57,466 bases of DNA from contig JAKSIG010000016.1 in NCBI GenBank assembly GCA_024398955.1, forward strand, positions 1 through 57,466, written 5' to 3'. Below the pieces are notes generated by a model, which did no database searches, had not been told where the DNA came from, and was given only the letters and a program-made list of their open reading frames with translations. Shown here one piece after another: positions 8,704 through 17,752 of this stretch. Every line of letters begins with the position of its first letter. The first letter of the stretch is position 1. Made by a program: the position numbers and the translations under genes. The stretch comes from Fibrobacter sp. (lineage in GTDB: Bacteria > Fibrobacterota > Fibrobacteria > Fibrobacterales > Fibrobacteraceae).

Positions 8704-10407
8704 TTAGTAAATCAACTTAAAGTTGTCGATGGTCAATGTCGAGCCTTCGCCACCGCGATACTTGGCATCGTTTCCTTTAAGACCACCAGCAGTAATGAAA
8801 CCATAAGCAGAAGACGCAAACATCACATGAATGGTCGCCACATCTTCACTTCCGTCACCAACCTGCATATTTGGATAAAATCCATATTCGGAATCCAAAA
8901 TACCGCTGTCGGAACCATAATTCAATGCGACAACAGCCTTCTTATTGTCAACAGAAGTTCCTTCTGTAATTAAACCGGACGCAACAATCTTATTATCAGC
9001 ACTTACCAGCAGTACATATATCAACGCTTCCTGAGGAACATCCTTATTTTCTCCATTTTCATGTACGTACGAGTACACAACTTCGAATGATTCCGGACGA
9101 GCATTAAATGGCTGTCCCAAAGACATCAGTTGAGTTACATCAACTTCTTCGTCCACATCGGGAGCACCTGATTCGTCTGCGTAATCAAGGTCATACAGTT
9201 GATGAAGTCGCGTACCCAGGAATGTTCCTGCAAAATAGGCTCCGCTAACCAATTTCCACCCCCCATCAATATAGCCCATAACATAAGTATTAGCAGCAGC
9301 TACAACCAGTTCAGACGAAATGGAGATAGAACTTCCGTTTTCTTTCAGGTTTTCTCTTTTTGCTGTAAAACGATAATCATTTATATTATGTTTCACAAAA
9401 TCGGTCTGACTCATAACATCGGCCGTTGTACCCCAGAAACTTTTCTCGCGTTTGCTGAAATCAGAACCAGGAAGCTGGACGCCAGCCTTAACGCTAAATG
9501 AAGTCATCTCGCCAAGATCATCTGCAAAATCCATTTTTATGGTTCGAGTCAAGTCTACAGTAGAATCCAGCTGATTAAACTTCAGCTTGGTCAAGTCTGT
9601 TCCATAGGGCATTTCTACGTAAATCCTTTCGCCTTCTACAAAGATGCTTCCATCCGGAATAGACAATTCACTAGCCTTTAGCACCCCAGGTTCCTCTTCA
9701 CTGGAACTGGACTCTTCTTCTACAGAAGAACTTGATTCTGCAATGTCGCTGCTAGAGCTTTCCACCGGTTCTTCGCTGCTAGAAGATTCATCTACCTCTT
9801 CAGAGGAGGAACTTTCCAGTTCAACAGAACTGGAGCTAGCTGTCTTTTCAGAAGAGCTTGATTCTGCAATGTCACTGCTGGAACTTTCGGCAGAATCTTC
9901 GTTACTGGAACTGGACTCGCTCTCTACAGAAGAGCTTGATTCTGCAATGTCGCTGCTGGAACTTTCGGTAGAATCTTCGCTACTAGAAGACTCCTCACCG
10001 TCTGTTTCTTTTGAAGAACTGGACTTTACTTCTGGCAGAACAATTTGCCAGACGGCATAAACGCGATTGCTTTCGTCCAGCACTACGATGTTCTTGAACA
10101 CCCCATTTTCCTTTACAAGAACAACGCCTGAATCCAGCGGGTTATCCCAGTCAATTTCGGGATCTTCCAAGTCACCATCAAGAGCCAGGTAGTAGGATTT
10201 GCCGCCTAGGCTAGCCAGGGAATGAATTTCAAGAGTATCCAGATCGCTAGACAACTTGATTTCAAATTTTTTCGAATCCACTACATATTTTTCAAAATTA
10301 TCAAAGAGGGTCATGTCGACAACGGCATTTTCGGAAACGGCAGATTCAGTTTCCCCGCAGGCCCAAAAGCAGATTGCCACAAGTAAAATTCCAAGCCACT
10401 TAAACAT
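8704..10407 (-). CDS. surface lipoprotein with long serine linker and PCMD domain
   Basis: 567-aa paralogue of the next gene in the operon. Lipobox ICFWAC, lipidated cysteine at residue 17. An N-terminal domain of about 130 residues is joined by a linker of about 110 residues built from SSSS blocks and acidic residues (ESSSSDIAESSSS repeats) to one Ig-like module and a C-terminal PCMD-like domain (LGQPFNARP, ending STLTIDNFKLIY). I chose the ATG at 10407 because GGGGG lies about six bases upstream. A GTG two codons earlier overlaps that ribosome site. The linker is encoded by imperfect DNA repeats. Confidence 0.82.
   Translation of the reverse strand: MFKWLGILLVAICFWACGETESAVSENAVVDMTLFDNFEKYVVDSKKFEIKLSSDLDTLEIHSLASLGGKSYYLALDGDLEDPEIDWDNPLDSGVVLVKENGVFKNIVVLDESNRVYAVWQIVLPEVKSSSSKETDGEESSSSEDSTESSSSDIAESSSSVESESSSSNEDSAESSSSDIAESSSSEKTASSSSVELESSSSEEVDESSSSEEPVESSSSDIAESSSSVEEESSSSEEEPGVLKASELSIPDGSIFVEGERIYVEMPYGTDLTKLKFNQLDSTVDLTRTIKMDFADDLGEMTSFSVKAGVQLPGSDFSKREKSFWGTTADVMSQTDFVKHNINDYRFTAKRENLKENGSSISISSELVVAAANTYVMGYIDGGWKLVSGAYFAGTFLGTRLHQLYDLDYADESGAPDVDEEVDVTQLMSLGQPFNARPESFEVVYSYVHENGENKDVPQEALIYVLLVSADNKIVASGLITEGTSVDNKKAVVALNYGSDSGILDSEYGFYPNMQVGDGSEDVATIHVMFASSAYGFITAGGLKGNDAKYRGGEGSTLTIDNFKLIY
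9721..9968. repeat. three imperfect ~42-bp direct repeats in serine-linker coding DNA
   Basis: Near-identical segments at about 9721-9762, 9850-9890 and 9925-9968, each containing GATTCTGCAATGTC, encode the repeated DIAESSSS unit. They could change linker length by slippage or recombination. Confidence 0.6.
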
Positions 10408-10416
10408 ATCCACCCC

Positions 10417-11202
10417 CTAGAAGAACATGACCAAGGAAAAATCCAGGGCCAAGAGGTTGATTGTAAAATTCACTATGTTATAAACAAACTGACTCTTGGT
10501 TTCGCCATTTTCTTCGACTTCAACGACGCTGGAATTCAACCCAAGCAAGCCAACAGAAGTTTCAAAGGCAAAACGATTCAGCACCATAATGCAAATACCA
10601 GGATTAATGCCAGCCGCTATAGACCAGGAACGATTCCTGGACTTGCTCAAGTCTTCACCGTCATCACTCTGCGAAATTCCGTAAGAATATTCTACAGATA
10701 TAGAGGTTTCATTAAAGAAATAAAAATTACGGGAATCGACAATCTTCAGATAATTTTTTAGAACAGGCTGAACAAAGAAACCGTTACTTACATACTTGCG
10801 ATGTTCCGCCACATCCAAAAGATCTTCCATAAGGGCAAAATCGATATCAAACCAAGTTCTAGAGTAACCTGTTCTAAGACCTAAGGCCATTGCATCCTTA
10901 ATGAAGTAGCCACCAAAGGCTTCTACAGTAAAAGTGTATCCATAGGCTTCGTACACGTCGCCAATCAAAATGTTCAAGGCATCGTCATCGGTATTTGCCT
11001 GAATCAAGGACAACGAGGTTCCACCATAAAAGTTCCCCTTGGCAATGGCTTCATCTTTTTCTACCGGATACAAGCCATCCAAAATACCGCCCTTCTTTTT
11101 AGCTAGGGGTTCTGAAACAGATTCTTCGAGCCCCTGCTTTTTTTCCTCTGCATATGCAAAGGTCGTCAGCAAAAAAATTACAAAACAAAGCCAAAATCGC
11201 AT
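10417..11202 (-). CDS. predicted outer-membrane beta-barrel protein, 261 aa
   Basis: Family not recognised. A signal peptide (about 1-18, FAYA cut site) is followed by a short lysine/glutamate region and then repeated amphipathic strands with glycine/aromatic patterns (NFYGGTSLSLIQ, TVEAFGGYF). The C-terminal strand ends LVMFF; a terminal phenylalanine is typical of barrel insertion signals. AGAGG lies eight bases before the ATG. First gene of the four-gene lipoprotein operon, nine bases before the first PCMD lipoprotein. Probably the membrane anchor or partner of those lipoproteins; this is inference from context only. Confidence 0.7.
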   Translation of the reverse strand: MRFWLCFVIFLLTTFAYAEEKKQGLEESVSEPLAKKKGGILDGLYPVEKDEAIAKGNFYGGTSLSLIQANTDDDALNILIGDVYEAYGYTFTVEAFGGYFIKDAMALGLRTGYSRTWFDIDFALMEDLLDVAEHRKYVSNGFFVQPVLKNYLKIVDSRNFYFFNETSISVEYSYGISQSDDGEDLSKSRNRSWSIAAGINPGICIMVLNRFAFETSVGLLGLNSSVVEVEENGETKSQFVYNIVNFTINLLALDFSLVMFF

Positions 11203-11304
11203 ATATCATACCTCTGCAGAGTTTCTGAGAAGAACTTTGTTTAAATGTAAAAAATTTGTAACCAGACCTTTTCCAGGAAAGCCTTCAAAATACCTAAAAC
11301 ACGG

Positions 11305-12327
11305 CTAAATCTGCCCCATAAATGGGGCTTTAAAAAGCAAAAATCCTGATACAAAGATTATTACCCCGCCAAGTACAGATGCAATGGCATATACTTTAGC
11401 GGCAATACGGCTTCCTGCAGTTTTCTTATCGATACATTTGCGGAACGCAACAGCGGCAATCCCAAAAAGAACATTAGTGCATGTCATGCCCACACAAACC
11501 GTCAAAGCCCCCATCAGGGCTAAAGTCATCATGGAATTCAAAAGGCAAAAAAGGACAATCAAGGCAACTGCAGGACAGGGAACAAGTCCAGTAATGGCAG
11601 CCACACCCATAATTTCTCGCCAGCGTGCAACTGCAGGCAATTTCTTTTCGCCACTATCGGCTTTAGGCTTTCTGAAAAAGTCAACAAGGCCAATTCCAGC
11701 CAGCAACACACCCGTAATCATCAGCAGAATAAAGCTGGCTTTTTCAACGCCCCCACGGCCCACCTCAAAATACGGATACACTGCAGCCCTGAAAATGCCA
11801 AAAAGAAGAAAAAGCAACAAGACCGCACTTAGCGTGTGGGTAAATGTAATGCCAGCGCCAAGCGCAACTCCTTGACGCCATTGACCGCGGCGAGCCATAA
11901 AAAAGCCAACAACAACAGACTTTCCATGCCCAGGACCAAGCGCATGAAGCATTCCATACAAAAAACAAACAGCCAGAAACATCCATATTGCAGAATTTTC
12001 GCCAGCCTTCATAGTATTGATCTGAACAGTCAACCTTTCCCGCAGGGACTTTTGCGTTTCAGACAAGGTCTCCATCAAGTTGAATTTTTCAGAAGACTTC
12101 TGGCTATCTATTCCCTTAGGGAGGTCAACTTCAGAACCAACAGAAACAGAAGAATCCGTCAGATTATCTTCGTCGGTTTCAACACGGGCGGGAGTATCGT
12201 CATTAACGTTATTCAGGTCAAAGCGTTTCTTCTTGACCGTAGCACCAGAACTTACTGCCAAAAACAGCAGCAAAATCACCATCAGAGAAAATCTTGTGAA
12301 GTTTCGCAGCGATGCAGTCAAAAGCAA
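11305..12327 (-). CDS. nickel/cobalt transporter, RcnA/NicO-like
   Basis: 340-aa inner-membrane protein of the NicO (RcnA/HoxN-like) superfamily. The metal motif HALGPGHGK is at 128-136 and a second motif GLVPCPA lies in the C-terminal half. About six to seven membrane helices follow a leader and a variable acidic region (35-105). Direction (efflux or uptake) cannot be read from sequence, but the RcnA-type motifs and DUF1007 partner are usual for the efflux-like group. It starts with TTG immediately after the DUF1007 stop (TAATTG), with AGGAG about ten bases upstream; an ATG at residue 16 is the alternative. Third gene of the PEGA-DUF1007-transporter operon. Confidence 0.83.
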   Translation of the reverse strand: MLLTASLRNFTRFSLMVILLLFLAVSSGATVKKKRFDLNNVNDDTPARVETDEDNLTDSSVSVGSEVDLPKGIDSQKSSEKFNLMETLSETQKSLRERLTVQINTMKAGENSAIWMFLAVCFLYGMLHALGPGHGKSVVVGFFMARRGQWRQGVALGAGITFTHTLSAVLLLFLLFGIFRAAVYPYFEVGRGGVEKASFILLMITGVLLAGIGLVDFFRKPKADSGEKKLPAVARWREIMGVAAITGLVPCPAVALIVLFCLLNSMMTLALMGALTVCVGMTCTNVLFGIAAVAFRKCIDKKTAGSRIAAKVYAIASVLGGVIIFVSGFLLFKAPFMGQI

Positions 12328-12924
12328 TTACTTCTTACTCCTAAATCTTAGGTAAAGGCCCTTCACATTTGGCTGGAATGCACGAAACAGAGTCAAGCCA
12401 TCCAAGCCATCGTCAAAATACTCCACGTCTATCTCGTCGGGAGCCTCGACATCTGCGATTTCCATATTCGTAGTTACCTGAATGTAGTTACTAGGATCAG
12501 AGACTACAGCAACGAGCATGGTATAGTCCGCAGAAGCCGCACTTTTAAAGACCACATCAAAATCCAGAACCAGCCGGCTATTTTGTACAGTCGCCTTAAA
12601 ATTGGAAATTTTTTCGGCCTTCAGGAAAACCGTACCCTGTTGGATATAATTAAAGTAATTGTGTTTTTCGATTGGAGTCAGAACGGCGTCTTTAAACCAC
12701 GCAGATTCTCTTTCCGAAATGACGCCATCCCCATTAACATCACCCGAAGCAATCATGGCGGCACTGTAAAGTTCATCGTAAACCCAATGGTTTCGAATCG
12801 CAGCCAGACCCTCTTTATCAAAGAGGGCCTTTACCTCAGCATTTACAAAAACATGAGGATGGCAAAAGCCTGAGGTTACCCAGGCCAAGCACAGAACGGC
12901 AACAACGATGAAAGATTTTTTCAC
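12328..12924 (-). CDS. DUF1007 periplasmic protein with EF-hand loop
   Basis: 198-aa exported protein. A signal peptide (about 1-21) is followed by HPHVF at 22-26, the hallmark of DUF1007, which is generally found beside Ni/Co transporters, as here. Residues 62-73 form a canonical EF-hand-type loop (D62, N64, D66, G67, E73), so a metal-binding role is likely. The histidine-rich mature N-terminus may capture metal for the transporter. It starts with GTG at 12924, with AGAGG six bases upstream. Twelve bases separate it from the PEGA gene, and the transporter starts at its stop codon. Confidence 0.85.
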   Translation of the reverse strand: MKKSFIVVAVLCLAWVTSGFCHPHVFVNAEVKALFDKEGLAAIRNHWVYDELYSAAMIASGDVNGDGVISERESAWFKDAVLTPIEKHNYFNYIQQGTVFLKAEKISNFKATVQNSRLVLDFDVVFKSAASADYTMLVAVVSDPSNYIQVTTNMEIADVEAPDEIDVEYFDDGLDGLTLFRAFQPNVKGLYLRFRSKK

Positions 12925-12936
12925 CCAAAGCCTCTA

Positions 12937-14541
12937 CTAGAACGCAAGAATTATACCAGCGGTCAAAAGACCAAGGCCTAATGCGCCCAAGCCTCCGGCG
13001 GCAATACCCTTAAAGTCACCGGAATCGTTAAGTCGATGATTATCCTTTACCATTTGTCGGGTATCGTCACTATCGAAGGCAGATAACTTATTGTAGGCCT
13101 TCTTCTTTGCGGCAGCGTCGCTCCAGTCACTTTCGGCCATATACCACATGACTCCGCCCAGAACAAAAGGCACAATGGAACCCCACAAAAGACCACGACC
13201 AAATCGATGCAACTTACGAGCCTTGTTATAACTCTTCTGGCTTTCGATAAAGTCAACATCGTCAACGGCTGTCATTTCGACATTAACCAAGTTAGGCATG
13301 CCCACCTTTACTTCGACAGTAACAGAAGTATCGCGATACCCCACTTTTCTCAAATATACTGTTGCAGCCGGCTGGGGCTTAATTTTCTGCACCACAACGT
13401 CGGTAACGTAATGGGGCATAATGTACTCAGAAGGTTCCTCGTTAATGAACACTTCAACCGCTTCAGGATCTGTATTCAAAGTAAGACGAGTCTCGGGACG
13501 CAAAACTGGAATGGTTACCTTGCTGACAGAATCTGCCTTGACCTTGACAACAGCGGAGCCCCACCATTCAACATCCTTAAGGACCTTCATAACAGAGATG
13601 GTATACTTTCCCGGCTTAATACTTCTAATGGTATCGGGAGCCACCTGCTTCAGGGGAATGCCATTGACGTACAAAGAGCAGGCCTCTGGTTCAGACACCA
13701 CGAATATGTTGCCATTTCCCGGAGGATACAGTTCCATCTTTTCTTCTTCTACAACAATCTCGGGAACCACATAATCCGAAAGGGACAAGTCAATCATGAC
13801 TTCATCTTCCAGATTGTAGAGTCGTTTCAGTTCATAGCGGAAAATCTTGATAAAGGGATTCTTGGCTTCGGCCTCGATACTGTCCTGGATTTCGCGCTGA
13901 CGGATTTCTTCTTCCACCTTGGCGATTTCTTCCATTTTCTGGCGCTGATCTTCCTTGGCAAGGGCGGTTTCCAAGTCATCGTCAACACCGTCATCTTCTG
14001 CAGGAGCAGCCTCTGCAGAGGCAGTTTCTGCCTGGGCCGACAAAGAATCCTTCACAGCATCGGTCATAATGATTTCTGCAGTATCCTTGGGGATTACCAC
14101 TTCATCATCGTCATCCTGTTCTTCAACTTCTTGACCATTGCTCTCTTGCAAGGCTGCGGCCGCAGCATCGTCTAGCTTTTCAATCTTTTTCTGCTGAGAT
14201 TCATTTGGTTTCTTCAGATAGACGGTATCTCGTTCAATCTTTATAAAAATAGCGTCCAATTCTGCAGAATCGCCGTTAACCCAATAACGGACAGGAACTT
14301 CACGGCCTACTTTTTCGGGAGCAACGGGAGCAACAGGAACAGCCGCAACTTCAGGGGCGGCGGAAGCTGCAGAAACAGAATCAACAGAGGCTGCAGATTC
14401 TACAGCCGGAGCAACAACTTCCGCAAAAGATTCCGAAGGAGACTCACCAAATTGGGAATCTGCCTCTTCAAAAGAATCCTGCGCAAAAGCAGCTACAGCA
14501 GAAAGCCATACGATAAAGAGAACCAAAAAACGCTTAAACAT
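12937..14541 (-). CDS. PEGA-domain envelope protein
   Basis: 534 aa with a signal peptide (about 1-20, AAFAQ). A long acidic/alanine-rich low-complexity region (to about 240) contains a charged coiled coil (EEIRQREIQDSIEAEAK). Two PEGA-like domains follow: one around SEPEACSLYVNGIPL, one around NTDPEAVEVFINEEPSEY. The C-terminus has two hydrophobic segments. PEGA domains are found in surface or wall-associated proteins; function unknown. The start at 14541 gives a proper signal peptide; a 44-residue upstream extension was rejected because it runs through a terminator. No ribosome site; TATTTTCT ends four bases before ATG. Confidence 0.8.
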   Translation of the reverse strand: MFKRFLVLFIVWLSAVAAFAQDSFEEADSQFGESPSESFAEVVAPAVESAASVDSVSAASAAPEVAAVPVAPVAPEKVGREVPVRYWVNGDSAELDAIFIKIERDTVYLKKPNESQQKKIEKLDDAAAAALQESNGQEVEEQDDDDEVVIPKDTAEIIMTDAVKDSLSAQAETASAEAAPAEDDGVDDDLETALAKEDQRQKMEEIAKVEEEIRQREIQDSIEAEAKNPFIKIFRYELKRLYNLEDEVMIDLSLSDYVVPEIVVEEEKMELYPPGNGNIFVVSEPEACSLYVNGIPLKQVAPDTIRSIKPGKYTISVMKVLKDVEWWGSAVVKVKADSVSKVTIPVLRPETRLTLNTDPEAVEVFINEEPSEYIMPHYVTDVVVQKIKPQPAATVYLRKVGYRDTSVTVEVKVGMPNLVNVEMTAVDDVDFIESQKSYNKARKLHRFGRGLLWGSIVPFVLGGVMWYMAESDWSDAAAKKKAYNKLSAFDSDDTRQMVKDNHRLNDSGDFKGIAAGGLGALGLGLLTAGIILAF

Positions 14542-14554
14542 GTAAAGAAAATAA

Positions 14555-14589
14555 ATAAAAAAAGCGGACTTTGAAAAAACAAATCCGCC
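14555..14589 (-). terminator. terminator after the NSUN/RsmB-type methylase gene
   Basis: Minus strand GCGGATTTG / CAAAGTCCGC stem with a single bulge, then TTTTTTTATT. The T-run leads straight into the PEGA start region. Confidence 0.75.
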
Positions 14590-14645
14590 TAAGTGATTGA
14601 AATAACAGCTAAAACAAGATATTCTTTGGATAGCCCTGCTGTTTG

Positions 14646-15407
14646 TTACAAGGACTTTATGAGTTTGGCGCAATAAATAGGGCCACGGCCTTCCGAATGG
14701 TCAGGAAGAATATGCACGCCAAATTCAGTACGATCTGCACCCGGCAAGATTTCTTCAATTTCAGCAGACTGCATGGCAGGGCGTTTCTTTAAAATTTTTC
14801 TCACAACGTCATCATTTTCCATAGGAGAAAGTGCGCAGGTCCCGTACACAATGGTTCCGCCTGGCCGCAATGCGTCAACCGCAGAGGCAAGCAAGGCGCC
14901 CTGCTCTACAGACAAACGCTTTACGCGTTTTGCAGACCAGACCTTCAGATGTTCCGGAGAGTTCAGCACATGCCTATCCGAGGAACAGGGAGCGTCCAAA
15001 AGAATCTTGTCAAATGATTCTTTCTTGTGAAGTCCGAACTTCATTCCGTCATAACCTGAAATTTTAATGATGGAACTCCATTCCGCAGGAAGCGTCTGTT
15101 CCACCACACGCTGCAGGCGAAGTCTACGATCCGGCGAGCGATCGTTACTTTGTAAGGAACCCTCACCCTTAAGCATAGAAGCGATTACCAAAGTCTTGCC
15201 GCCAGGAGCTGCGCACATGTCCAGCACATCATCCCCAGGAGCTACCCCCAGGGCCCGAGCCGCATAAACCGAAGCCTCGTCCAGGTAATAAGGTTCCAGG
15301 CCCTCGCCAAAACGAAGTTCCGTAGCCTTGCCCTCACCCTTTAGGGATTCCAGCAAGGATGGCCAGCGGTCACCAAACAGCTTCTCGTAGTAGTCAAAAA
15401 ATTCCAT
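14646..15407 (-). CDS. RNA m5C methyltransferase, RsmB/NSUN family
   Basis: SAM-dependent RNA cytosine-5 methylase, 253 aa. The SAM motif DMCAAPGGKT is at 63-72. DAPCSSDRH is at 138-145 with C141, and GTC with C191 forms the second active-site cysteine; both cysteines are needed in this family. It lacks the NusB-like N-terminal domain of RsmB and is much shorter. The SSDRH context resembles mitochondrial NSUN3/4 enzymes, so the target (16S rRNA or other) is not certain. It lies alone between argG and PEGA, with terminators on both sides. Confidence 0.85.
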   Translation of the reverse strand: MEFFDYYEKLFGDRWPSLLESLKGEGKATELRFGEGLEPYYLDEASVYAARALGVAPGDDVLDMCAAPGGKTLVIASMLKGEGSLQSNDRSPDRRLRLQRVVEQTLPAEWSSIIKISGYDGMKFGLHKKESFDKILLDAPCSSDRHVLNSPEHLKVWSAKRVKRLSVEQGALLASAVDALRPGGTIVYGTCALSPMENDDVVRKILKKRPAMQSAEIEEILPGADRTEFGVHILPDHSEGRGPIYCAKLIKSL

Positions 15408-15449
15408 ACCCAGAAAGTAAAAAAATACAACAACCTTTTTTACACAAGC

Positions 15450-15484
15450 AAAAAAGGCCGCGGCATTAACCGCAACCTTTTTTT
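15450..15484. terminator. bidirectional terminator downstream of argG
   Basis: AAAAAAGG-cc-GCGG-CATTAA-CCGC-aa-CCTTTTTTT gives an A/T-flanked interrupted stem usable on both strands. It lies beyond a separate argG 3' hairpin. Confidence 0.65.
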
Positions 15485-15513
15485 AGACCTTTCATAAGTC
15501 TAGAAAGGATTCC

Positions 15514-15537
15514 AAAGGGAACCATGAGGTTCCCTTT
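15514..15537. terminator. 10-bp hairpin just after argG stop
   Basis: Perfect stem AAAGGGAACC / GGTTCCCTTT with a 4-nt loop, seven bases after the argG stop. No long T-run, so it may protect the 3' end and the element at 15450-15484 may terminate. Confidence 0.5.
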
Positions 15538-15543
15538 GCATCA

Positions 15544-16815
15544 TTACTTCTTCGGAAGCTTGACTTCGGAACCGAAGTTCACGTTGGTCTTGTTGCCGAG
15601 GAGCAGAGCGCGAGTCTTCAGCGGGAGGCCGAAGCAACGGATGAAGCCGGTTGCATCCTTCTGGTCGTACATTTCGACGTCAGAGAAGCCACCGAGGTTC
15701 ATGTCGTACAGGCTGTACGGGCTCTTCATGCCGGCCGGGATGATGTTGCCCTTATAGAGCTTGAGGGTAACTTCACCGGTAACAACCTTGTTGACTTCGT
15801 CGAAGAAGGCGTCCATGCACTGGCGGAGCGGAGTGAACCACTGACCATTGTAAACCAGGTTTGCATAGGTCATAGACATCTTCTGAGCTTCGAACAAGGT
15901 TTCCTTGTCGAGGACCAGCTGCTGCAGGCATTCGTGAGCCTTGTAAAGCAGGGTGCCACCCGGAGTTTCGTAAACGCCGCGGCTCTTGAGGCCGACGAGA
16001 CGGTTTTCAACGATGTCCAGGAGACCGCAAGCGTTTTCGCCACCGATCTTGTTCAGAGTTTCGAGGAGTTCAACTGCGCCCATCTTCTTGCCGTTGACGG
16101 AAACCGGAGTACCCTTGTCGAAGCCGATGGTCACGTGAGCCGGCTTGTTGGGAGCCTTTTCGTAGGTGTTGGTATGCTTGAGCATATCATACTTGTGTTC
16201 CTTATCCGGTTCTTCCAGGATGCCACCTTCGTGAGAGAGGTGCCACAGGTTGCCGTCTTCGGAGTAGATCTTCTTCTTGCTGATGCCGTTCAGAGGAATC
16301 TTGCGGGCCGCAGCGTAGTCGATAGCATCTTCGCGGCTGTGGATGTTCCACTTCGGGTCCTTCCACGGAGCGATGATTTCGAGCTTCGGGTTGAGAGCGG
16401 CGTAGGTCAGTTCGAAACGGACCTGGTCGTTACCCTTACCGGTTGCGCCATGGGAAACAGCGTATGCGCCTTCCTTTTCAGCGATCTTGACCTGGTACTT
16501 GGCGATAAGCGGACGAGCGAAAGAGGTACCCAGGAGGTAGGTGCTTTCGTACTTGGCACCAGCGCGGACGGTGGGCCATACGTAGTCTTCGAGGAATTCC
16601 TTCTTGAGGTCCAGGACGTAGCACTTGGAAGCGCCAGTAGCGAGAGCCTTCTGTTCCAGAGCCTTAGCATCCGGGAAGTCGTTCTGACCGAGGTCAGCGG
16701 CGAAAGCGATCACTTCGCAGTCGTAGTTTTCCTTGAGCCAGGGAATAATGATAGAGGTATCGAGGCCACCGCTATAAGCGAGGACGACCTTCTTCTTGGA
16801 TTCTTTCTTAGCCAT
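15544..16815 (-). CDS. argG: argininosuccinate synthase
   Basis: Joins citrulline and aspartate using ATP in arginine synthesis. 423 aa, full length. The ATP-pyrophosphatase P-loop AYSGGLDTS lies near the N-terminus (about 13-21), followed by family segments such as SHGATGKGNDQVRFE and the citrulline/aspartate-binding region. AAGGA lies eight bases before the ATG. A TATATTTT element about 37 bases upstream of the start (16852-16859) is the likely promoter. No other arg gene is in the window. Strongly GC-rich third positions compared with nearby genes suggest high expression. Confidence 0.97.
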   Translation of the reverse strand: MAKKESKKKVVLAYSGGLDTSIIIPWLKENYDCEVIAFAADLGQNDFPDAKALEQKALATGASKCYVLDLKKEFLEDYVWPTVRAGAKYESTYLLGTSFARPLIAKYQVKIAEKEGAYAVSHGATGKGNDQVRFELTYAALNPKLEIIAPWKDPKWNIHSREDAIDYAAARKIPLNGISKKKIYSEDGNLWHLSHEGGILEEPDKEHKYDMLKHTNTYEKAPNKPAHVTIGFDKGTPVSVNGKKMGAVELLETLNKIGGENACGLLDIVENRLVGLKSRGVYETPGGTLLYKAHECLQQLVLDKETLFEAQKMSMTYANLVYNGQWFTPLRQCMDAFFDEVNKVVTGEVTLKLYKGNIIPAGMKSPYSLYDMNLGGFSDVEMYDQKDATGFIRCFGLPLKTRALLLGNKTNVNFGSEVKLPKK

Positions 16816-16864
16816 TTTATTGTCCTTTTAAGAAAAAAATTTTAGACATTCAAAATATAGCACT

Positions 16865-17752
16865 TTAGGGTGCAGTTTGTGTAGAGGTTCCTGCCGCAGA
16901 CGACGAAGATGGGGCCATCAGCTGTTTTAAGGAATCCACAAGAACGCTATCCTTTTTGGGGAACATGTTCTGATAAATAACAGCACGACGCTTGGCCATG
17001 AACTGGCTTTCTCGCATTCCCGGGTGATGTTTGCCAGGGCTAGCCAGCATAGCAGCCATATTGATGGCTTGATCCACGCTAAGTCTAGAGCAGCTCTTCT
17101 TGTAATACGCAAGGCATGCTTCCTGACACCCAAAGATGTCTTTGCCCCACTGGGCATAATTCAGGTACAATTCAAGAATTCGATCTTTGCCCAGTTCATG
17201 TTCCATCAGCAAGGCATAAGCCAATTCCTTGAACTTACGGTCAAAAGAACGTTCCCCGCTTAAGAACATGTTCTTTGCCAGCTGCTGGGTAATGGTAGAA
17301 CCACCGAACTTGGTTTTGCCCGCCACTTGGTTTGCATCAAGAGCTTCTGCAATAGCTCGAATATCAAAACCAGGATGGAAATAGAAACCAGCATCTTCAC
17401 TGGCAATGACAGCCTTACGCAGATAGGGGCTAATGGAATCCAGAGGAACAAAGGTATGCTTAATCTGCACATTGGGATTAGAATCCCGCAAGGCCTCCAT
17501 GTACTTGCTATTGTCGGGCTGGCTGTCTTTCAGTTCCTCTACACTGGCATAAATGTTATAGCCATAATTGAATGCCTTATACATAAAGTAGGAGGCGGTA
17601 ATGGTAAACACAGCCGAATAGATAATGGCAATCAGCAATATCTGACGAAGCAGAAAATTGATGGTCTTGTAAATCCACTTGCATGCAATTGCAAACTTGG
17701 TCTTCGGGAACCACTTAATAAAGCGCTTTATTTTTTCTTTCGTTTCTTTCAT
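16865..17752 (-). CDS. mtgA: monofunctional peptidoglycan transglycosylase (GT51)
   Basis: Polymerises lipid II into glycan strands. 295 aa: a cytoplasmic basic N-terminus, one membrane helix (about 33-57), then a GT51 domain. The catalytic glutamate is in ASEDAGFYFHPG; other GT51 motifs are GGSTITQQLAKN, RKFKE and ILELYLNYAQWG. There is no transpeptidase domain, so it is MtgA-like rather than a bifunctional PBP. A serine/alanine tail ends the protein. It overlaps the upstream primase-like gene by four bases (ATGA), indicating translational coupling. Confidence 0.9.
   Translation of the reverse strand: MKETKEKIKRFIKWFPKTKFAIACKWIYKTINFLLRQILLIAIIYSAVFTITASYFMYKAFNYGYNIYASVEELKDSQPDNSKYMEALRDSNPNVQIKHTFVPLDSISPYLRKAVIASEDAGFYFHPGFDIRAIAEALDANQVAGKTKFGGSTITQQLAKNMFLSGERSFDRKFKELAYALLMEHELGKDRILELYLNYAQWGKDIFGCQEACLAYYKKSCSRLSVDQAINMAAMLASPGKHHPGMRESQFMAKRRAVIYQNMFPKKDSVLVDSLKQLMAPSSSSAAGTSTQTAP

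Noticed and set aside
14542..14673. 44-residue N-terminal extension of the PEGA protein
   Set aside because: Would pass through the upstream terminator and overlap the methylase gene; the internal ATG gives a clean signal peptide.
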